Below are positions 1 to 5,092 of a stretch of 5,092 nucleotides of DNA, one piece after another; position 1 is the first letter of the stretch, and every line of letters begins with the position of its first letter. Source of the DNA: an uncultured Oscillospiraceae bacterium (GTDB lineage: Bacteria > Bacillota > Clostridia > Oscillospirales > Ruminococcaceae). The notes under the pieces were generated by a model. It was given only the letters and a program-made list of their open reading frames with translations, was not told where the DNA came from and ran no database searches. Made by a program: the position numbers and the translations under genes. The stretch is taken from assembly GCA_934463345.1 (NCBI GenBank), contig CAKSJL010000106.1, positions 1-5,092 of the forward strand, in the 5' to 3' direction.

Positions 1-1568
1 AATGTATACTTGGCATTCTCAGAAAGTATACTTTTTATATAGGTTAATTGAGCATATATATCATTGTCCTGATGACCATCTATATACATATCATAAAGCT
101 TTTCTGTTTCAGAATTATTAGGAACATCCAAGTAATTCTGGTAAACAAAATCAGTATACACACTGTTATTGAGTAAATTTGTTTCATTGTTACTCAGCAA
201 CGATTCAAATGACTGATAAGGCGACACTTCAAATTCATATTCCTTTTTATCGCTTGATTCAGTTCGCATGTCATAAATATATGATATATTTTCTAATGGC
301 TTGGAATTATATGGGGTATAGGTATACTTCGGATTAAAAAGCGATGACTTTATCCTAACATTAATTAACGGCATATATATATCACTTAAATATTCTCCGT
401 AATTCACAAAAAGCAGATCCTGCGGATATGTACTATCAGAAAAGTTTTTAAACAAATATGCATTGTCTTCATACACACTATTGTTAAAGATGTCCCAGCT
501 TTTCCCGTCATATACAGAACCAACATATCCTTTCAGATATATATTTCCTAATACCTGTGATACTCCAGAAGTAGATACAGTAAGATCTGTTTTGCCACTA
601 TACGATATAGAATTAAAGTTTCCAAGACGATGACTATAGCTTTTAATATTGCCTATCTTAAATGATGATGAGATACGTTCAAGGCTTCCACTGATATCAT
701 TAAACGTAAATTCACTTACAGCAGTTTTAACATTGCTTCTTATAGCATTAAGATTATCAGAACGTGTATAATCAGAAACTTTTACAAACATGAAAGCTCC
801 GGCCATGATAAGTACAGAAAACAACAACATTATTATACCTGATTGACCAGCTGTTCTAAATCTTATAGCAGGTTTGGATATAAATGTGTTCCCTTTTCTT
901 ATAAAGCCTGTTTTAAGCCTGCCTGTACTTTTATAGTAACCTGACTGATCTACTGCAAGCAAAGAAACCCAATAAAATACCAGAAAAATAATATATAAAA
1001 GTTCTGGAGCTTTTCCATAAAAAAGACCGATTTCAACAAATGGGAAAGTAAGAATAAAACCAAAAAAGAAATTAGGTTTAACGATTGATATATAGCATAT
1101 TAATGAAGTAAGAATAAATACAGTAAGGCAAATAAAGAATTTGGTATCAGAAATAAGATCTATTTTACTTGTATCTATTTTAAAATAATCACTTCTCTGA
1201 GGCCAGATTGTTCTGTAAGTCTGATTACATACAAGCATAAAACCATTCGTAAATTTACCCCAATTTTTATAAATTATTAATTCATAGCATAGAGCCGTTG
1301 GCAGCAAAATTAGCATAGTTTTTCCGGGAAGAATAAATATAACTGAAAAGATAGAAAAAAACAGTATAATGTAAAAATTAAGAATGGGTAAATTAATATT
1401 TATATTAAACATTGAAACAAAGGCATTTATTGTGCCAAAGCAACCCAGAAGCGCTATCATGATAAGCGCCAAAAAATCAAAAATGTTATTTTTCTTAGGT
1501 ATAGAAACGGAAATATTATCTGTTATCTTTATTCCGCTGTAAATATTTGCATTGCTTTTGTTTTTCAT
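1..1568 (-). CDS. Transglutaminase-like (TgpA-type) polytopic membrane protein, 3' end cut by window edge
   Basis: Open from ATG at 1568 to the left edge: 522 codons with no stop, so the C-terminus is missing. An AAGGA ribosome binding site 8 bases upstream supports the start. Hydrophobic segments lie near residues 29-54, 61-80, 82-100, 144-163, 166-184, 188-207 and 244-262. The 208-243 loop is rich in Lys and Arg, so it should be cytoplasmic. That gives N-in topology, with residues 263 onward outside the cell. Seen motifs include FPFVEIGLFYGKAPEL (about 175-190) and YLKGYVGSVYDGKSWD (about 344-359). The stretch DFVYQNYLDVP (473-483), followed by the helix-like YAQLTYIKSILSENAKYT (505-522), resembles the lead-in to a transglutaminase core. 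The Cys-His-Asp triad would lie beyond the edge and is not seen. Known of the family: the extracytoplasmic papain-like fold may act on envelope proteins. It is the third gene of the MoxR-DUF58 operon, 11 bases after DUF58. The family call is fairly sure; catalytic activity is unproven. Confidence 0.82.
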   Translation of the reverse strand, partial: MKNKSNANIYSGIKITDNISVSIPKKNNIFDFLALIMIALLGCFGTINAFVSMFNININLPILNFYIILFFSIFSVIFILPGKTMLILLPTALCYELIIYKNWGKFTNGFMLVCNQTYRTIWPQRSDYFKIDTSKIDLISDTKFFICLTVFILTSLICYISIVKPNFFFGFILTFPFVEIGLFYGKAPELLYIIFLVFYWVSLLAVDQSGYYKSTGRLKTGFIRKGNTFISKPAIRFRTAGQSGIIMLLFSVLIMAGAFMFVKVSDYTRSDNLNAIRSNVKTAVSEFTFNDISGSLERISSSFKIGNIKSYSHRLGNFNSISYSGKTDLTVSTSGVSQVLGNIYLKGYVGSVYDGKSWDIFNNSVYEDNAYLFKNFSDSTYPQDLLFVNYGEYLSDIYMPLINVRIKSSLFNPKYTYTPYNSKPLENISYIYDMRTESSDKKEYEFEVSPYQSFESLLSNNETNLLNNSVYTDFVYQNYLDVPNNSETEKLYDMYIDGHQDNDIYAQLTYIKSILSENAKYT

Positions 1569-1576
1569 ATTGTTGT

Positions 1577-1581
1577 TCCTT
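1577..1581 (-). promoter_or_regulatory. Ribosome binding site of the transglutaminase-like gene, overlapping the DUF58 stop
   Basis: AAGGA on the minus strand lies 8 bases before the ATG at 1568. Its two A residues are the last two bases of the DUF58 TAA stop (1580-1582). The overlap fixes the start codon and suggests that translation of the two genes is coupled. Confidence 0.7.
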
Positions 1582-2722
1582 AAATATTTATACTTGAATT
1601 TTCATTTCCAGCATTTATTACGGAAACATCATTTCTTTCAATCCAATCATTGTTATTGAATTTGTCGTTTACATAAATAATCCGGATATTATTAAAAACG
1701 TTTTTTTCAGACACGAGCTTCACATTATTTAAGCAGGAAGAAATATAAATTATATTTGAAAAATTGTATATTGTTTCTTCCATTTTAGGATTTTTTGCTT
1801 CATACTCCCCGGCTGTTTTAAAAATATCTTTCATTGCGTCTGAAATATCTGCTTCATTTAAAATTTGGTCAGTGACACTGTTTTTCTCATTTTTATTATA
1901 ATATGATATATTAAATGGAACTTCATTTTCAATGAAAAACCATGCAACGGAAAAGAAAACTTCTGATATACGATCAGCAGTTTTTCCAGTTGATTCATTA
2001 TTCAGATCAAAAATAACAAGTATTGATGAATTTAATGGCTGGCTGTAATGTTTGACAATCAGATTGTCATTTTTTAAGCTTAAATTCCAGTGTATTCTGT
2101 TCGGCTTATCCCCCGCTATATAATCTTTAAGAGCAAAAATTTCTGACGGGTCATCTCCACTTTTATGCTTTGAAAAAACGTCACCATCATCTGCGTTTAT
2201 CATATTGTAAATGCCTGAACTGTTTACTGTAAGTATTTCCGGAAAAACGACAATCTGGCATGAATTATTTGATTTTATTCTACACGAAAACAGCTTTATA
2301 TAATCATAAATCTTTATAGATTTAATTTTAACATTCAAAATACCGCAGTATTCAGAAGTCAGTGAAAATTTTATTCTTTCCGTTGTCAAAGGATGAATCG
2401 GTATTTCAATAAACATATGATCATGAATATTTAACAAACTGTTATAGTACTCTATAGTTGCAGTCACATTTGGCAACGGAAGAAGTGAACTGTTTTTTAT
2501 TTCAATTACAAATTCAGCCTTACTTTTCTTTATTGACGAATCAGAAACAGATTTAATCTGACATTTAACAAAAAGTTTCGCAATTATTGTAGAAATAGCC
2601 ATAAAGATAGGTAAAGCAGCCACAAAAATCAAAAAGTAAAACGAAAATGGCTGAGAGTACAGAATGAAAAATAGTATTGCCACAATAACCAGAATTATAT
2701 ACAAAAATTTATATATGGTCAT
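1580..2722 (-). CDS. DUF58 (vWA-like) membrane-anchored protein
   Basis: A 380-residue protein of typical size for DUF58 proteins. Two hydrophobic segments at about 6-22 and 26-50 anchor it in the membrane. Residues 65-165 look like a beta-rich domain (for example FVIEIKNSSLLPLPNV). The DUF58 signature is clear at about 189-229: GDDPSEIFALKDYIAGDKPN, then R209, HW (211-212), and LIVKHY (221-226). A von Willebrand A-like strand follows (ILVIFDLNNES, 234-244), but the metal site is degenerate: D239 is kept, while the usual Ser positions hold N241 and E243. The start is fixed by an in-frame TGA three codons upstream and a GGTGA ribosome binding site. Known of the family: DUF58 proteins are almost always encoded beside MoxR ATPases and are probable clients or partners of them. 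This one sits 12 bases after MoxR and 11 before the transglutaminase-like gene. Its biochemical role is not established. Confidence 0.9.
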   Translation of the reverse strand: MTIYKFLYIILVIVAILFFILYSQPFSFYFLIFVAALPIFMAISTIIAKLFVKCQIKSVSDSSIKKSKAEFVIEIKNSSLLPLPNVTATIEYYNSLLNIHDHMFIEIPIHPLTTERIKFSLTSEYCGILNVKIKSIKIYDYIKLFSCRIKSNNSCQIVVFPEILTVNSSGIYNMINADDGDVFSKHKSGDDPSEIFALKDYIAGDKPNRIHWNLSLKNDNLIVKHYSQPLNSSILVIFDLNNESTGKTADRISEVFFSVAWFFIENEVPFNISYYNKNEKNSVTDQILNEADISDAMKDIFKTAGEYEAKNPKMEETIYNFSNIIYISSCLNNVKLVSEKNVFNNIRIIYVNDKFNNNDWIERNDVSVINAGNENSSINI

Positions 2723-2728
2723 ATTTGT

Positions 2729-2733
2729 TCACC
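2729..2733 (-). promoter_or_regulatory. Ribosome binding site of the DUF58 gene
   Basis: GGTGA lies 6 bases before the ATG at 2722, inside the 12-base gap after the MoxR stop. It matches the downstream half of the extended anti-Shine-Dalgarno complement (AGGAGGTGA) rather than the usual GGAGG core. Its TGA is also the in-frame stop that excludes an earlier start. Confidence 0.5.
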
Positions 2734-2734
2734 A

Positions 2735-3691
2735 TTAGTGTGCAAGTTTCGGAACAGGAACATTTTTTAGAATTTCATTTAAAATACTTGTTTCGCTCAT
2801 ATTGCTTAATGCAGCCTTTCTTTCGAGAATAATCCTATGCTGAGAAATATCTTTAAAAATAAATGCGACATCATCCGGAATAACATAATCACGTCCCTGA
2901 ATAACTGCCGTAGCCCTTGCCATAGAAGCCAGACTTATAGTTCCTCTTGGACTTAAGCCAAGAGAAATCATCGGATGATGTCTTGTAGCATCAGCCAGAC
3001 GTGCGATATACTCCAGAATTATATCATCAATGTATATATTCTGTACAGTTTCCTGTATTTCAAGAAGCTCATTTATTTTTACTGCTGACCTAACATTGTT
3101 ATTTCTTTTATTTTCAAGTCTTGACCGTAATATAAGAATTTCATCTCGTATATCCGGATATCCCATATTTAGTTTTATCATAAAGCGATCAAGCTGAGAT
3201 TCAGGAAGCATCTGAGTTCCTATTGAACCTATAGGATTTTGGGTTGCAATAACTATATATGGTTTCGGAAGACAATAGCTTTTTCCATCAACAGTTATGT
3301 TTCCCTCTTCCATTATCTCCAAAAGTGCTGATTGAGTTTTACTTGAGGTACGATTGATTTCATCAGCTAAAAACAAATTGCAAACTGCAACTCCGGGTTT
3401 GTATTCAAAATTGCCGGTTGATTTATTATAAATTGAAAAGCCAGTTATATCTGTTGGCAAAACATCCGGTGTAAATTGCATTCTATTGTAATTAAGTGAC
3501 ATTGCCTTAGAAAAAGCAAGAGCCATTGTTGTTTTTCCAACTCCAGGGATATCTTCTATAAGGATATGTCCTCCAGCAATTATTGAAAGAAGTGCTTTAA
3601 TAATAACATCATCTTTGCCTATTACATTTTTCTTAATTTCAGAAATTATTTCAAAAAATTTTTTTTGAGCATTTTTTACATTTGATTCCAT
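2735..3691 (-). CDS. MoxR-family AAA+ ATPase
   Basis: A 318-residue cytoplasmic ATPase of normal MoxR length. All main AAA+ motifs are visible and intact: Walker A EDIPGVGKTT (46-55, K53), Walker B NLFLADEINR (105-114, D110 and E111), sensor 1 IATQNP (148-153, N152), arginine finger region LPESQLDRF (162-170, R169) and sensor 2 GLSPRG (245-250, R249). A small helical lid domain fills the C-terminal part. The segment TQSALLEIMEEGNITVDG (119-136) is typical of MoxR proteins. The ATG at 3691 has a strong AAAGGAG site 6 bases upstream. Known of the family: MoxR ATPases act as chaperones or remodellers, often for DUF58 or vWA-domain partners encoded next door. Here it is the first gene of the operon, behind its own promoter, and precedes DUF58 by 12 bases. 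Its target is inferred from context only. Confidence 0.96.
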   Translation of the reverse strand: MESNVKNAQKKFFEIISEIKKNVIGKDDVIIKALLSIIAGGHILIEDIPGVGKTTMALAFSKAMSLNYNRMQFTPDVLPTDITGFSIYNKSTGNFEYKPGVAVCNLFLADEINRTSSKTQSALLEIMEEGNITVDGKSYCLPKPYIVIATQNPIGSIGTQMLPESQLDRFMIKLNMGYPDIRDEILILRSRLENKRNNNVRSAVKINELLEIQETVQNIYIDDIILEYIARLADATRHHPMISLGLSPRGTISLASMARATAVIQGRDYVIPDDVAFIFKDISQHRIILERKAALSNMSETSILNEILKNVPVPKLAH

Positions 3692-3696
3692 TTCAT

Positions 3697-3704
3697 TCTC
3701 CTTT
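3697..3704 (-). promoter_or_regulatory. Ribosome binding site of the MoxR gene
   Basis: AAAGGAGA on the minus strand; its GGAG lies 6 bases before the ATG at 3691. It is the strongest ribosome binding site in the window, which suits the first gene of an operon. Confidence 0.85.
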
Positions 3705-3733
3705 AGCTACCATAAAAAGTGAAATAAAAATTT

Positions 3734-3739
3734 ATTATA
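3734..3739 (-). promoter_or_regulatory. Possible second -10 box (TATAAT) in the MoxR leader
   Basis: A second perfect TATAAT lies 39 bases downstream of the first, within the shared 8-mer GTATAATA. No acceptable -35 box is seen 16-18 bases upstream and there is no extended TG. It may be a weak secondary promoter or a chance string in AT-rich DNA. Confidence 0.2.
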
Positions 3740-3772
3740 CTTTCTTTAATGAAGTTCTTTTGTTCTAAAACT

Positions 3773-3801
3773 ATTATACCATACATTTATAATAAATTCA
3801 A
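3773..3801 (-). promoter_or_regulatory. Probable sigma-A promoter of the MoxR-DUF58-transglutaminase operon
   Basis: On the minus strand the -35 box TTGAAT (3796-3801) is separated by 17 bases from a perfect -10 box TATAAT (3773-3778). The TGG just before the -10 gives an extended -10 (TGnTATAAT). Transcription would begin near 3766, leaving a leader of about 75 nt before the MoxR start. It lies downstream of the aminopeptidase terminator, as an independent operon promoter should. AT-rich DNA produces -10-like strings by chance, but the spacing plus the extended element makes this the best candidate. Confidence 0.65.
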
Positions 3802-3811
3802 TTTAATGTAT
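3781..3811. repeat. Short inverted repeat across the operon promoter
   Basis: Arms of 7 bases, AATGTAT at 3805-3811 and ATACATT at 3781-3787 on the plus strand, are perfect reverse complements separated by 17 bases. One arm lies just upstream of the -35 box and the other inside the -35 to -10 spacer. That placement would suit an operator for a dimeric repressor, but no regulator gene is in the window and a 7-base match in such AT-rich DNA can be chance. Confidence 0.3.
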
Positions 3812-3861
3812 TATAATTAATAGATATTCTTAATACTTGAAAAATGTTTTTGATAACATAC

Positions 3862-3915
3862 AAAACACAAAAATTCCGTCAGGATACAAAAGAAAATGCA
3901 TCTCTGACGGAACTT
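3862..3915 (-). terminator. Intrinsic terminator after the M18 aminopeptidase gene
   Basis: On the minus strand TTCCGTCAG (plus 3904-3912) pairs perfectly with CTGACGGAA (plus 3874-3882). After one bulged A, six further pairs (GATGCA with TGTATC, one of them G-U) close an 8-base T-rich loop. The stem is followed directly by TTTTTGTGTTTTG. The plus-strand exit from the stem has no T-run, so the terminator works in one direction. It ends the aminopeptidase transcript about 60 bases after the stop codon. Confidence 0.9.
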
Positions 3916-3973
3916 AGCTATTAAACAGCACCACACTGTCTATAATTTGTATTTTATAAATTCACGAATCTTA

Positions 3974-5092
3974 TCATTTGACAAATGCTGCGAATGCTTT
4001 GTAGGTCTGATAAACATCAATCTTGGCAACAGTTTCAAATGGTGCATGCATGGAAAGTACAGGAACACCTACATCTATTGTATCAACATTTAAATTTGCT
4101 ATATATGCAGCAACTGTTCCGCCACCGCCCATATCAACCTTTCCAAGCTCGCCAGTCTGCCAGATAACTTCATTTTCATCAAGAAGTCTGCGAATTTTTC
4201 CTACAAATTCAGCAGATGCATCCGATGTTCCTGATTTTCCCCTTGCACCAGTAAATTTGGTTACAACAACGCCATAATTTATAAATGCGCAATTTCTCTT
4301 TTCCATTACATCAGGAAATGTCGGATCAAAAGCAGCGTTTACATCAGCAGACATGCACTGTGAATTTGAAAGCACTTCCCTGCCCTCAGCGCCAAATTCA
4401 GCCGCAATATCAGCAATAAAATACTTCAAATATGCTGACTGAAGACCAGTATTTCCGTCACTTCCGGTTTCTTCTTTGTCTGTGAGAACAGTAACTGCTG
4501 TATATTCCGGATTATTACAATTTACCGCAGCCATAAGTGCAGTATATGCGCAAACTCTGTCATCATGACCATATGAACCTATAAGACTTCTGTCAAAGCC
4601 AATGTCCTTTGCTTTAAAAGCAGGGACAGCTTCAAGCTCCGCAGACACAAAATCATCTTCAACAATACCATACTTTTCATTTAGTATTTTCATAATGTTC
4701 AGCTTTACAGCATCACTTAAACCACTTTCCTTAAAAGGTCTGGAACCAATTACAATATTTAACTCCTCACCTTTTATACCCTGCGCAAGGTTTCTTTTCA
4801 TCTGGTCGGCCGCAAGGTGTGGCAACAGATCATTTATACAAAAAACAGGATCATTTTCATCCTCACCAATTTTCACCTTAACGCTGCTTCCATCTGCTTT
4901 AATTATTACGCCATGAAGTGCAAGAGGAATAACTGTCCACTGATATTTCTTGATTCCACCATAATAATGAGTTTTAAAAAGCGCAAGCTCATTATCTTCA
5001 TAAAGCGGGTGCTGCTTTAAGTCAAGTCTTGGAGTGTCAATGTGTGCTGCACAAAGTCTGACGCCATTTTTAATATCTTCTTTGCCTATAAC
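3974..5092 (-). CDS. apeA: M18-family zinc aminopeptidase (aminopeptidase 1 type), 5' end cut by window edge
   Basis: The frame is open from the right edge to a TGA at 3974-3976, followed at once by an in-frame TAA: 372 codons visible. Family members run to roughly 430-465 residues, so about 60-90 N-terminal residues lie outside; the GTG at 4876 is internal, not the start. Counting from the first visible residue, the M18 zinc-site motifs are present: AHIDTPRLD (H17), GHDDRVCAY (D177, bridging Asp), LTDKEETGSDG (E207 and E208, general base and ligand), MSADVNAAFDP (D250) and LSMHAPFE (H349). The block from YEDNELALFKTHYYGGIKKY to QWTVIPLALHG is characteristic of aminopeptidase 1. Known of the family: a cytosolic, usually dodecameric enzyme that removes N-terminal residues from peptides. 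It has its own terminator, and its GC is higher than the operon's (about 42% in two sampled lines), so it appears unrelated to the neighbouring genes. The apeA symbol follows usual naming for this subfamily. Confidence 0.93.
   Translation of the reverse strand, partial: VIGKEDIKNGVRLCAAHIDTPRLDLKQHPLYEDNELALFKTHYYGGIKKYQWTVIPLALHGVIIKADGSSVKVKIGEDENDPVFCINDLLPHLAADQMKRNLAQGIKGEELNIVIGSRPFKESGLSDAVKLNIMKILNEKYGIVEDDFVSAELEAVPAFKAKDIGFDRSLIGSYGHDDRVCAYTALMAAVNCNNPEYTAVTVLTDKEETGSDGNTGLQSAYLKYFIADIAAEFGAEGREVLSNSQCMSADVNAAFDPTFPDVMEKRNCAFINYGVVVTKFTGARGKSGTSDASAEFVGKIRRLLDENEVIWQTGELGKVDMGGGGTVAAYIANLNVDTIDVGVPVLSMHAPFETVAKIDVYQTYKAFAAFVK

Noticed and set aside
3693..3713. Six-residue upstream frame (MVAKGE) ending just before the MoxR start
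   Set aside because: It has no ribosome binding site of its own and overlaps the MoxR one. A leader peptide of this size is not supported by any attenuator-like structure here.
3840..3859. Second small hairpin (ATGTT with AACAT) followed by five T on the minus strand
   Set aside because: The stem has only five pairs with a single G-C pair, too weak to terminate by itself. The strong terminator just upstream already explains transcript end.
3920..3976. Coding-looking peptide (NDKIREFIKYKL) in another frame just after the aminopeptidase stop, hinting at a frameshift
   Set aside because: The aminopeptidase already ends at the usual family position with tandem in-frame stops. The extra frame is short and has no known family match, so chance is the simpler reading.
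4874..4876. GTG at 4874-4876 as the start of the aminopeptidase gene
   Set aside because: The frame stays open for 72 more codons to the right edge, and those codons contain the conserved AHIDTPRLD and THYYGGIKKYQW blocks. The GTG is an internal valine.
3985..5020. Plus-strand open frames at 3985-4167, 4023-4277, 4602-4916 and 4817-5020
   Set aside because: They lie opposite the M18 aminopeptidase frame, which has clear family motifs throughout. Their translations have no recognisable motif, and they are best read as shadows of that gene.

Overview
The window looks like chromosomal DNA from a low-GC, Gram-positive anaerobe, most likely class Clostridia (Lachnospiraceae or Oscillospiraceae type). 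This is an inference from three things: very AT-rich coding sequence (hand-counted lines run from about 22 to 42% GC), Firmicutes-style Shine-Dalgarno and sigma-A promoter sequences, and proteins that resemble clostridial members of their families. The species cannot be named from this sequence alone. All four recognisable genes lie on the minus strand, so the window reads right to left.

Right part (5092 to about 3862): the last 372 codons of an M18-family zinc aminopeptidase, probably aminopeptidase 1 (apeA). Its N-terminus lies beyond the right edge. All five expected metal-ligand or catalytic motifs are visible. The gene ends in tandem stops (TGA TAA), and about 60 bases later comes a strong intrinsic terminator. 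This makes the next gene a separate transcription unit.

Middle (about 3861 to 3692): a very AT-rich intergenic stretch with a good sigma-A promoter (TTGAAT, 17 bases, TATAAT with an extended TG). A short inverted repeat has one arm in the promoter spacer and the other upstream of the -35 box. The putative leader of about 75 nt ends in a strong ribosome binding site.

Left part (3691 to 1): a tightly packed three-gene operon of MoxR-type AAA+ ATPase, DUF58 membrane protein and polytopic transglutaminase-like (TgpA-type) protein, with gaps of 12 and 11 bases. The last gene runs off the left edge just before its predicted catalytic core. This three-gene set recurs widely in bacteria. The usual picture is that the cytoplasmic MoxR ATPase acts as a chaperone or remodeller on the DUF58 protein, and that the transglutaminase-like enzyme acts outside the membrane on a cell-envelope protein or peptide. 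The substrate and client are unknown here.

I see no RNA genes, mobile elements, CRISPR arrays or phage genes, and no convincing plus-strand gene. The operon is a known but poorly understood system; nothing in the window shows a clearly new one.
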